In this document: positions 48,430-60,500 of the stretch, in pieces
Numbering within the stretch: the stretch's first letter is position 1
How the letters are laid out: the number at the start of each line of letters is the position of its first letter
Source: Nectonema munidae
Taxonomy: Eukaryota; Nematomorpha; Nectonematoida; Nectonematidae
Assembly: GCA_030549495.1 (NCBI GenBank)
Contig: JAUIRK010000128.1
Coordinates: 1-64,000, forward strand
Reading direction: 5' to 3'
Length of the DNA stretch: 64,000 bases
Program-made: the position numbers and the translations under genes
Notes under the pieces: generated by a model
What the model was told of the DNA's origin: nothing
Databases searched by the model: none
The model's input: the letters and a program-made list of their open reading frames with translations, nothing else

Positions 48430-48800
48430 AAAAATTCCGGTTTTACTGTGCTTCAAACGAGCATGAATATAAAGATTGTATTTTTAAAGACGATTCAAAT
48501 AGGCTACTTTGCTCTAACTGTCTTAAAAATAAAAGTGAGGATACAAAACATTTTTCTTGTAGCATATCTTGTAAAAAAATATTGAATATGTAAGATCTAT
48601 TACTTATTTTCATTTATAATATAGGGTATATCTATGTCTTTCATTATGAACCAAGATTTGTTTAATATTCCTCACTTTAGTGATTCTGCATTTTTCGAAA
48701 ATATTTATTCTTTTACTATTACTAATTTACAGGATCCTCTAAAGTTAAATAAATTTAATTTATTAACTCTTAATATCCAATCACTCAATAGTTCACTATT
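48430..48800 (+). pseudogene. LINE fragment: ORF1 zinc-knuckle end and ORF2 endonuclease start
   Basis: At 48440-48590 a frame reads FYCASNEHEYKDC, then LLCSNCLKNKSEDTKHFSCS, two CCHC-like knuckles typical of LINE ORF1 proteins, ending in TAA. The next frame, from 48634, contains KLNKFNLLTLNIQSLNSSL, the N-terminal strand of APE-type endonucleases (NIRSL motif). It is cut off after about 48800, where aggtctggcaagacctccgg, an unrelated short palindrome, begins. ORF1 end and ORF2 start are about 40 bp apart, the normal arrangement. Confidence 0.6.
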
Positions 48801-49062
48801 GGTCTTATATATTATCAGAGGTCTGGCAAGACCTCCGGGGAGACAACTTGCCAGCCTTATTATATATTTAAATGTTTAAATCGTAAAATGCTAAAAAAAA
48901 TATACCTAAAATAAAAATTTTCAAAGAATATTTTACATACATATTGAAAACCACATTTCAAAAATTCTACCTAAAAGTTCAAAAAATTTAACTTTGAAAT
49001 TGCAGTTTTATTTCATAAAAACTATATGATTGGTTGAAATGTTTATGTAATATATAATAATA

Positions 49063-49066
49063 TTAA

Positions 49067-49098
<32 letters not shown>

Positions 49099-49115
49099 AT
49101 ACTAATACTACTTTT
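49063..49115. repeat. (ACT)n microsatellite
   Basis: A run of about ten ACT triplets followed by interrupted copies. Confidence 0.95.
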
Positions 49116-49379
49116 TGGAAATTTTTACTTCTTTGATTTGCAGAAAGAATTAAACTGTTTTTCAATATTTATTTTTCATGATATATATATCATTAGAAAG
49201 CTTATCGTTTGCTACATACTCTAGAATAATTTATTTTTGCAAAAGTTTTAAAAAATTTTAATAAATGGACTTTACTTCGAAAAATTTAATCTAAATTTTT
49301 GAAAAAATTACGGACCACCTTTTGAGTGAAGCATAATGTGAAGATTTTTAAAAAAATTTTGAAAGAAAATGATATCATT

Positions 49380-50100
49380 GGAAAGGTTACTCTTTGTGGT
49401 TAACATAGGCTAGGTTATACAAATAAATATATTTTCATCTTTCCAAAATCTGCTTTTATGTGAGGTCAGTCAAGTTTTATCTAGTTTCAAAAAATACCAA
49501 TAATAATTAACGTCCTTAATTTATATACTATTTTTTCAAAATTTTATATTCACAAAGGTAAAATATGATTTTTTACATTTTAAAATTTCATAGTTAAAGA
49601 AAACTGTCGAAAATTATTATATATTTTTTACTTTTTATGGGTCAGTAGTATAGGTCAGTATAATGTTTTTCTAATAAATTTAAAATTATTTTTGAAATAA
49701 AAAATGTTAATCGAATGTACAAGATTTGAAGCTATACCCTTTGTGGGTAAAATAGGCTAGGTTTTACAAATAAATATTTTTTTATTTTTCCAAAATCCGC
49801 TTTTATGTGAGGTTAGTCAACTTTTATCTAGTTTCAAAAAATACCAATAATTAACGTGATGAGTTTATATATTATTTCTTCAATATTTTATATTCCTAAA
49901 GGTAGAATATGGTTTTTAACATTTTAAAATGTCATAGTTAAATAAAACTGTCGAAAATTAATATTTATTTTTTACTTTTTATGGGTCAGTAGTATAGGTC
50001 AGTATAATGTTTTTCTAATAAATTTTAAATTATTTTTCAAGTGAAAAATGTCGATTGAATGTACGAGTTTTGTTGGATAATCGTATTCTACTTTTATTTA
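49380..50100 (+). repeat. Tandem duplication of a ~355-bp unit
   Basis: The first copy (about 49385-49735) and second (about 49738-50095) share aggctaggtt.tacaaataaa, cttttatgtgaggt.agtca, tctagtttcaaaaaatacca and tcagtataatgtttttctaa. A partial third copy lies at 53205-53305, beyond the hAT element that inserted between. Confidence 0.85.
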
Positions 50101-50840
50101 GTTTAGATACAACCTTTCTGATTTTTAACGAAGGGCATTCGTTATATTTATACCGGCAGTGTGCGAAGATTAAATCACATTATTGATTGATTTTAGAGCA
50201 TAATTATGCGAAGAAAGATTAACACATGTTGCATTACGCGTTTGTGAGCGCAGAGAATTCTTATCTCGCATACGCTTTACCACATCTTTAGCACGCGTGT
50301 GTGGTTTATTTTATCGGGCTAGTGTACGCTTAGTTTATTTGTAGTGTTCCTAGCTTAAATCTTAGTCAAATATTTAAACGCTTATAACTTTCACATTTCA
50401 CAACAAAATGCATCTTGCGATATACCAAATTAAAGCATTTTTTATGGGCTTTCAGAATACATTACTTATATCATAAGTCCTTAAGAAATACCATTTTACT
50501 GTTTTTATTTTCCATGGGCTTCATACCATTAATTAGCAGATAAGCAGGGCTGGATTAAAGATAAATAGGGCCTGTGGCTTTTTTCAGCGCGGGGCTCCAT
50601 GAACTTAAGCCCTCCAAAAATTCCAGCATTTATAATTTTTCACTCAATTAGTTTACAATTTTCCCTTTTATTTACAGACAACAGACAGTAATATTTATAT
50701 ATAATGCAGCATACAATTCGTTGACTCAAATATTGAGTAGGGTACAGTAAAAAAGTCACTTAAAAAACAACAAAAATTTTATTTCTATAAATCGATCATA
50801 AGTTATGTTTCATTAAAATGAATTTTTGTTTTTGATGCAA

Positions 50841-51474
50841 TCAAATCTTAGAAAAAACATGCTTGCGCGATTTTTTCAAAGCAAACTCGTTGATTACACA
50901 TGACGTATCAATTTGCCGCAACAGATCACTCTCGGCGCCAAGCAAAACAAGGTTATTTAGTCTTTTTTGTTTAATGCATGATCGCAAATGATTTTTGATT
51001 AACTTAAGTTTGGAGAACGACCGTTCTCCTGAACAGTTAGTAATCATCAAGGTTAGATATATACGAAGCAAAATAATTGTATTTGGAAATACTGTTTCAA
51101 GATTCTTTCTGACAAGAAGCTGGTACATGAGTAATTCCAATGAATTCACGTTGACTTATATATCATGATAATCTTCTTTGTCATTTACACTATTAGAATC
51201 TGAAGATCTAATATTGAAAGCATTTGAAACTTTTGGAGCTTCTAGAGTTTCTTTTGCAAAGCCTGTATTGAGGAAAGCTGAAAACTGTAGTAATTCATCA
51301 GACAGACTAGCATCAATATCTTTAGGATATGCTTTTTGAACATCTTTGGCTATAAGATGTTCAAAAAGTTAGACAAAGAGCTTCGTGTCTTTGTTTCATT
51401 TTTCTTTTTGCAGCTCCAGAGAGATAATTACGATTTTTGCCCCTTTCACGAAATACACCACTTGTAAAACTCAT
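50841..51474 (-). pseudogene. hAT transposase remnant: N-terminus fused to C-terminal dimerisation domain
   Basis: ATG at 51474 starts MSFTSGVFRERGKNRNYLSG, followed by AAKRKMKQRHEA, the basic start typical of ZMYM/TTF-finger hAT proteins (YLSGAAKRK). After one stop and a frame change, 51360-50841 reads KDIDASLSDELLQFSAFLNT. It then gives NTIILLRIYLTLMITNCSGE and RSFSKLKLIKNHLRS, the hAT dimerisation motif (ERxFSKLKLIKxxLRS). The central DDE and insertion domains are absent, so the two ends were joined by internal deletion. Stops also occur near 51165. It cannot encode an active enzyme. Confidence 0.85.
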
Positions 51475-51549
51475 CTTTTTATTTATCTAAAACGTTTAAA
51501 CAAAAAATAGCATCATTTTTATTTTTTTGCAATATTAGTAGCTTAGTCA

Positions 51550-52676
51550 CAGGCGTCCGCAAAGAGGGTGGCAAAATAGGCATTTGCCTTCCTCTGGAAA
51601 AATTTAAAAATTTTTCGAATGTATAAAATGTATCAAATATAATCAAATATCTAAATGCATAAGATGCATTAGTATCAAGAAAATAAACAAAAAAAAAATA
51701 TGATCTAATTAATACATTTTATATAGATATCTGGGAGCAGGGCCGTAAACCCTGAAGGACGAGAAGGGCAAAGCCCCCTAAAAAAGTTTGCCCCTCATTC
51801 GTCCAAAAATACTTTTTTTTCTTCATGCTTGTAAGGCCTATTTTAGCATAACCTTTTCAAAATTGCATGTCAATATAGATTATAGAAAGAAATTAATCAT
51901 TTATCTACATTTCCACTTTTATTTATTTCTGTCTTATTTTCTTTTTTTCAACTTGTTTATTTTCTATAAGCACATCATACATTCTGTTTTATTTTTTTTG
52001 ATAATGATATGCTAACACACGATCAATAATGTAAACAAAAATATATAATTCTATTTCTATATATCGTTGACGATACACACATGGACTCTTTTCAAACCTA
52101 TCATACCATAGCAATGTTTTATAGCAATAAGACTTAATACATCCCACTATATCTAAAGTGTGTAAAATATTCACGTATTGTGTCACCATACACAACCGAG
52201 TTTGATAAGATCGCAGATCTTGGAACGATTTATACCCAATTTCAATCCAGCCTCTGTCAAAACCTCATATTGCAATATGATTGCGTTGGTATTTAATTAA
52301 CTTACAATACTCTCCTTAATCAAATCTTTGAAAAAAAAATTATAAACAAATTTATTTTGATAGTGAAACCATATTCAAAAAATTTAGATTTTCAAAAAAC
52401 TAAACAAGTTAAAAAAAAGTAAAAAATTACTTACTTTTCAGGGTAAACTAAATATAAAGATATCGGAAAATATTAAAAATTTTAAATTTAATTTTGCCCC
52501 CCTCTTTAAATAAATTTTCTGGACACACCCTTGCCTGGAAGCATGTATTATTATCATAGTATGAAAAATGCATGTTTTTGAATAAAAATCACATTATTTG
52601 TTTCACAAATTATTACATTATTTTTATATTTGAAAAAAAAAGTTTGCCCCTCCTTACATTTTTGCGGACGTCCATG
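51550..52676. mobile_element. Probable nested element with imperfect inverted termini
   Basis: The left end caggcgtccgcaaa and the reverse complement of the right end catggacgtccgcaaa align with a small gap. Subterminal g/c-rich tttgcc phrases are also inverted. No matching target octamers were found. A further pair, cagggccgtaaaccctg at 51739 and the reversed cagggcaagg-like end near 52545, may mark another insertion inside it. Confidence 0.4.
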
Positions 52677-53023
52677 CGCCTTGTATAAACAAAGAAAGAA
52701 ACACTTAGAAAATTCAAACGTTGCAAATCACAGATAAAGATAATGTTAAAAAGATAATGTCAGGCAGGAATAAACTTGAAGAGAGAAGAAAATGAAAAGA
52801 CAAAAATTACGTCATTCTATTTTGAAGCTCTTTGACAATTTTTGAACAATCAATAAAACTTCTCTTCTTTATGTTATATCTAAATCAATATTATGTATTA
52901 TATATTCAATATAATTGCTATATGCTTTATTAAAAAGCAAAGCTGCTTGCGGGGCCCCTCAAAATGCGGGGCCGGTGGCATAAGCCACTTCAGCCACTAG
53001 GTTAATCCGGGCCTGCAGATAAG

Positions 53024-54463
53024 GGATGCACTTTAAACTAAAGCTCCTTTCATTTGGACAAATTTTTACCTATATTATGTGACAATTTCCAGCACAATTT
53101 TAAAGCGACTCTACTCTCAGAATTTAAATTTATTTGTTGATTTTTATAAAATAGTATTAGTTTTTCCATTTTTTTATAAATTAACCTTTGTTTTTTTATT
53201 GGTCACTATAATGTTTTTCTAATAAATTTAAAATTATTTTTGAAGTGAAAAAATGTAGATCGAATGTACAAGTTTTGTTAGATAATCGTAGTCCACTATT
53301 TATTTTTAGATTTTTATAAAATCATTTTAGTTTTCGGTTTTTTATAAATTAACATTAATTTTTTACTTCTTTTGAATTAATCATCCAAAATTTAAGTGCG
53401 GGTTTGATTTACACTTTGATTCGAAAAAAATATGTTTTGGATAAATATTATTTTTATTATTGTTTACTGCATATAAATTTCTAAAGAGAAGATAAATAGA
53501 TAAAAATATGTGTTTTAATCAATTTTTCTCAATAAGTAATCTCATGAATTTATTTTTTTTTTCACTATAATCCTAAATTTATTTCTATATTTTTATAAAT
53601 TAATTATAATTTTCTAATCTAACACGTGTGCGCATGCATCCACATTGAAGAAATAATATTTCTGTATGAAGTTTTAGGAAACTCTTCTGTAAAAAATGGG
53701 AAAAATTTACTTTTTAATTTTTTTTTATAATGAACACACCACAATTATTACTCGAGATTATACTTGCATTGTAAGCTATCAATCGTACGATAACTGCACG
53801 ATTTTATGAAGTCAAATTATCTTGTTTGTAATTCTGATTGCATCAATCTTCTATTCAGTGGTTTTCAAACTTAAATTTGAGTGCCCCGAAGAAATTCAAA
53901 GGGGATTGAGAAGGGATCACTGAGTGAACAGCGGACCTAGCTCCCTTACCCCCTATCGACGGGCTTGGTTACAGTAATTAAGAGGGATAAAAATTTTAGG
54001 CCTTGAATTAGAGTTCATATACAGTTTTGGACAATAAAAAATATTCGTCTAGCTCAAAAATCCATGGGCTATACAAATGTGGATATTTTAAATATTCATT
54101 CCACGGTAATATAGAAAGTCCACTCATAAGATAAACAAGTCTAATAAATACTATAAAAAAAGACATCTAATAAATAATATAAAAAAGACATAATTGAGAA
54201 AAATATTGAAATCACACCCCCCCCCCCCCCTTTCTCTCGAATCGAACCCCTGACTATCACACTCACACACCCACTCTCGCACTCTTCGTTCAAACTTCAG
54301 GACTATCTTGTTTGTAATTTTGATTGCATCAACCTTCTAGCTCAGTAATATATTTGAAGAAATATTTTTTTAGTATAAAGAGTTTAGAAAACTCTTCTCA
54401 AGTATGTAATGATATATTTTAATAACCTGTACGGTTGAACGCGGGTAGACAACTTGCGTGTTA
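53024..54463. other. AT-rich stretch with no recognised gene
   Basis: This contains the partial third copy of the 355-bp unit (53205-53305) and a C15 run near 54210. I looked for 3'-terminal exons of the cbEGF gene here on the minus strand and found none. Confidence 0.5.
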
Positions 54464-54590
54464 TCTCCAACCCGTATATTACGATGATTCTTCTCCAACC
54501 TGTATTCTACGATGATTCATCTCCAAACTATATACTACAATGATTCATCTCTAACCTGTATACTACGATGATTCATCTCTAACCTATCAG
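54464..54590. repeat. 28-bp minisatellite abutting the cbEGF array
   Basis: About four and a half copies of a unit like tctaacctgtatactacgat followed by gattcatc. It directly adjoins the truncated last EGF unit. Confidence 0.9.
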
Positions 54591-57500
54591 TTCATATCAC
54601 AATCAGAATTTGAACACGGTTCATTTAAACATTCATCTATGTCTAGAAGGTTTATTTTTTGTTAAATGTAATCAAATCTTTAAAATTATAAAATTATTAC
54701 CATCACATGATGTGTCATCTTCTTTTTTGAAACCATCATGACAATTACATTGGAATCCACCATCTAAGTTTTCACAATCAGTGAACACTGTTCATTTAAA
54801 CATTCATCTACGTCTAGAAGGTTCATTTTTGTTAAATGTAATCAAATCTTTAAAATTAATAAAATTATTACCAACACATGATGTGTCATCTTCTTTTTTG
54901 AAACCATCATGACAATTACATTGGAATTCACCATCTAAGTTTTCACAATTAGAATTTGAACACGGTTCATTTAAACATTCATCTATGTCTAGAAGGTTCA
55001 TTTTTGTTAAATTTAATCAAATCTTTAAAATTATAAAATTATTACCATCACATGATGTGTCATCTTCTTTTTTGAAACCATCATGACAATTACATTGGAA
55101 TCCACCAACTAAGTTTTCACAATCAGAATTTGAACACTGTTCATTTAAACATTCATCTATGTCTAGAAGTTTTATTTTTGTTAAATTAAATCAAATCTTT
55201 AAAATTAATAAAATTATTACCAACACATGATGTGTCATCTTCTTTTTTGAAACCATCATGACAATTACATTGGAATTCACCATCTAAGTTTTCACAATTA
55301 GAATTTGAACACGGTTCATTTAAACATTCATCTATGTCTAGAAGGTTCATTTTTGTTAAATTTAATCAAATCTTTAAAATTATAAAATTATTACCATCAC
55401 ATGATGTGTCATCTTCTTTTTTGAAACCATCATGACAATTACATTGGAATCCACCATCTAAGTTTTCACAATCAGTGAACACTGTTCATTTAAACATTCA
55501 TCTACGTCTAGAAGGTTCATTTTTGTTAAATGTAATCAAATCATTAAAATTAATACCAACACATGATGAATCTTCTTCTTTTTTGAAACCATCATGACAA
55601 TTACATTGGAATTCACCATCTAAGTTTTCACAATTAGAATTTGAACACGGTTCATTTAAACATTCATCTATGTCTAGAAGGTTTATATTTTGTTAAATTT
55701 AATCAAATCTTTAAAATTATAAAATATTACCTACACACGTTTTGTCATCTTCTTTTTTGAAACCATCATGGCAATTACATTGGAATACACCATCTAAGTT
55801 TTCACAATCAGAATTTGAACACGGTTCATTTAAACATTCATCTATGTCTAGAAGGTTCATTTTTGTTAAATGTAATCAAATCTTTAAAATTAATAAAATT
55901 ATTACCAACACATGATGAATCTTCTTCTTTTTTGAAACCATCATGACAATTACATTGGAATCCACCAACTAAGTTTTCACAATCAGAATTTGAACACTGT
56001 TCATTTAAACATTCATCTATGTCTAGAAGGTTCATTTTTGTTAAATGTAATCAAATCTTTAAAATTAATAAAATTATTACCAACACATGATGAATCTTCT
56101 TCTTTTTTGAAACCATCATGACAATTACATTGGAATCCACCAACTAAGTTTTCACAATCAGAATTTGAACACTGTTCATTTAAACATTCATCTATGTCTA
56201 GAAGGTTCATTTTTGTTAAATGTAATCAAATCTTTAAAATTTAATAAAATTATTACCAACACATGATGAATCTTCTTCTTTTTTGAAACCATCATGACAA
56301 TTACATTGGAATACACCATCTAAGTTTTCACAATCAGAATTTGAACACTGTTCATTTAAACATTCATCTATGAAGGTTTATTTTTGTTAAATGTAAACAA
56401 GCTTTTTATTTTATTTAAAATTAATAAAATTATTACCAACACATGATGAGTCATCTTCTTTTTTGAAACCATCATGACAATTACATTGGAATCCACCATC
56501 TAAGTTTTCACAATCAGAATTTGAACACTGTTCATTTAAACATTCATCTACGTCTAGAAGGTTCATTTTTGTTAAATGTAATCAAATCTTTAAAATTAAT
56601 AAAATTATTACCAACACATGATGAATCTTCTTCTTTTTTGAAACCATCATGACAATTACATTGGAATCCACCATCTAAGTTTTCACAATCAGAATTTGAA
56701 CACTGTTCATTTAAACATTCATCTATGTCTAGAAGGTTCATATTTTGTTAAATGTAATCAAATCTTTAAAATTATAAAATTATTACCAACACACGTTATG
56801 TCATCTTCTTTTTTGAAACCATCATGACAATTACATTGGAATTCACCATCTAAGTTTTCACAATTAGAATTTGAACACGGTTCATTTAAACATTCATCTA
56901 TGTCTAGAAGGTTTATATTTTGTTAAATTTAATCAAATCTTTAAAATTATAAAATATTACCTACACACGTTTTGTCATCTTCTTTTTTGAAACCATCATG
57001 GCAATTACATTGGAATACACCATCTAAGTTTTCACAATTAGAATTTGAACACGGTTCATTTAAACATTCATCTATGTCTAGAAGGTTCATTTTTGTTAAA
57101 TGTAATCAAATCTTTAAAATTAATAAAATTATTACCAACACATGATGAATCTTCTTCTTTTTTGAAACCATCATGACAATTACATTGGAATCCACCATCT
57201 AAGTTTTCACAATCAGAATTTGAACACGGTTCATTTAAACATTCATCTATGTCTAGAAGGTTCATTTTTGTTAAATGTAATCAAATCTTTAAAATTAATA
57301 AAATTATTACCAACACATGATGAATCTTCTTCTTTTTTGAAACCATCATGACAATTACATTGGAATCCACCAACTAAGTTTTCACAATCAGAATTTGAAC
57401 ACTGTTCATTTAAACATTCATCTATGTCTAGAAGGTTCATTTTTGTTAAATATAATCAAATCTTTAAAATTAATAAAATTATTACCAACACATGATGAGT

Positions 57501-60500
57501 CATCTTCTTTTTTGAAACCATCATGACAATTACATTGGAATCCACCATCTAAGGTTTCACAATCAGAATTTGAACACTGTTCATTTAAACATTCATCTAT
57601 GTCTAGAAGGTTCATTTTTGTTAAATGTAATCAAATCTTTAAAATTAATAAAATTATTACCAACACATGATGAATCTTCTTCTTTTTTGAAACCATCATG
57701 ACAATTACATTGGAATTCACCATCTAAGTTTTCACAATTAGAATTTGAACACGGTTCATTTAAACATTCATCTATGTCTAGAAGGTTCATTTTCGTTAAA
57801 TGTAATCAAATCTTTAAAATTAATAAAATTATTACCAACACATGATGAATCTTCTTCTTTTTTGAAACCATCATGACAATTACATTGGAATCCACCAACT
57901 AAGTTTTCACAATCAGAATTTGAACACTGTTCATTTAAACATTCATCTACGTCTAGAAGGTTCATTTTTGTTAAATGTAATCAAATCTTTAAAATTAATA
58001 AAATTATTACCAACACATGATGAATCTTCTTCTTTTTTGAAACCATCATGACAATTACATTGGAATCCACCATCTAAGTTTTCACAATCAGAATTTGAAC
58101 ACTGTTCATTTAAACATTCATCTATGTCTAGAAGGTTCATTTTTGTTAAATGTAATCAAATCTTTAAAATTAATAAAATTATTACCAACACATGATGAAT
58201 CTTCTTCTTTTTTGAAACCATCATGACAATTACATTGGAATTCACCATCTAAGTTTTCACAATTAGAATTTGAACACGGTTCATTTAAACATTCATCTAT
58301 GTCTAGAAGGTTTATATTTTGTTAAATTTAATCAAATCTTTAAAATTATAAAATATTACCTACACACGTTTTGTCATCTTCTTTTTTGAAACCATCATGG
58401 CAATTACATTGGAATACACCATCTAAGTTTTCACAATCAGAATTTGAACACGGTTCATTTAAACATTCATCTATGTCTAGAAGGTTCATTTTTGTTAAAT
58501 GTAATCAAATCTTTAAAATTAATAAAATTATTACCAACACATGATGAATCTTCTTCTTTTTTGAAACCATCATGACAATTACATTGGAATCCACCATCTA
58601 AGTTTTCACAATCAGAATTTGAACACTGTTCATTTAAACATTCATCTATGTCTAGAAGGTTCATTTTTGTTAAATGTAATCAAATCTTTAAAATTAATAA
58701 AATTATTACCAACACATGATGAATCTTCTTCTTTTTTGAAACCATCATGACAATTACATTGGAATCCACCAACTAAGTTTTCACAATCAGAATTTGAACA
58801 CGGTTCATTTAAACATTCATCTATGTCTAGAAGGTTCATTTTTGTTAAATGTAATCAAATCTTTAAAATTAATAAAATTATTACCAACACATGATGAATC
58901 TTCTTCTTTTTTGAAACCATCATGACAATTACATTGGAATCCACCATCTAAGTTTTCACAATCAGAATTTGAACACTGTTCATTTAAACATTCATCTATA
59001 GAAGGTTTATTTTTGTTAAATGTAAACAAGCTTTTTATTTTATTTAAAAATAATAAAATTATTACCAACACATGATGAATCATCTTCTTTTTTGAAACCA
59101 TCATGACAATTACATTGGAATCCACCATCTAAGTTTTCACAATCAGAATTTGAACACGGTTCATTTAAACATTCATCTATGTCTAGAAGGTTCATTTTTG
59201 TTAAATGTAATCAAATCTTTAAAATTAATAAAATTATTACCAACACATGATGAATCTTCTTCTTTTTGAAACCATCATGACAATTACATTGGAATCCACC
59301 ATCTAAGTTTTCACAATCAGAATTTGAACACTGTTCATTAAAACATTCATCTACGTCTAGAAGGTTCATTTTTGTTAAATGTAATCAAATCATTAAAATT
59401 AATACCAACACATGATGAATCTTCTTCTTTTTTGAAACCATCATGACAATTACATTGGAATTCACCATCTAAGTTTTCACAATCAGAATTTGAACACTGT
59501 TCATTTAAACATTCATCTATGTCTAGAAGGTTCATTTTTGTTAAATGTAATCAAATCTTTAAAATTAATAAAATTATTACCAACACATGATGAATCTTCT
59601 TCTTTTTGAAACCATCATGACAATTACATTGGAATCCACCATCTAAGTTTTCACAATCAGAATTTGAACACGGTTCATTTAAACATTCATCTATGTCTAG
59701 AAGGTTCATTTTTGTTAAATGTAATCAAATCTTTAAAATTAATAAAATTATTACCAACACATGATGAATCTTCTTCTTTTTTGAAACCATCATGACAATT
59801 ACATTGGAATTCACCATCTAAGTTTTCACAATTAGAATTTGAACACGGTTCATTTAAACATTCATCTATGTCTAGAAGGTTCATATTTTGTTAAATGTAA
59901 TCAAATCTTTAAAATTAATAAAATTATTACCTACACATGTTTTGTCATCTTCTTTTTTTGAAACCATCATGGCAATTACATTGGAATACACCATCTAAGT
60001 TTTCACAATCAGAATTTGAACACGGTTCATTTAAACATTCATCTATGTCTAGAAGGTTCATTTTTGTTAAATGTAATCAAATCTTTAAAATTAATAAAAT
60101 TATTACCAACACATGATGAATCTTCTTCTTTTTTGAAACCATCATGACAATTACATTGGAATCCACCAACTAAGTTTTCACAATCAGAATTTGAACACTG
60201 TTCATTTAAACATTCATCTATGTCTAGAAGGTTCATTTTTGTTAAATGTAATCAAATCTTTAAAATTAATAAAATTATTACCAACACATGATGAATCTTC
60301 TTCTTTTTTGAAACCATCATGACAATTACATTGGAATCCACCATCTAAGTTTTCACAATCAGAATTTGAACACGGTTCATTTAAACATTCATCTATGTCT
60401 AGAAGGTTCATTTTTGTTAAATGTAATCAAATCTTTAAAATTAATAAAATTATTACCAACACATGATGAATCTTCTTCTTTTTTGAAACCATCATGACAA

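Larger units (their letters stand above)
50545..53015 (-). mobile_element. hAT element with 8-bp target duplication and internal transposase remnant
   Basis: The 2471-bp element starts cagggctggattaa and ends ttaatccgggcctg, inverted termini with one mismatch in 14. Identical octamers cagataag flank it (50537-50544 and 53016-53023). Subterminal gggcctgtggctttt and the reverse of ggtggcataagccac are also paired. It contains the transposase remnant at 50841-51474 and a probable nested element at 51550-52676. Confidence 0.92.
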
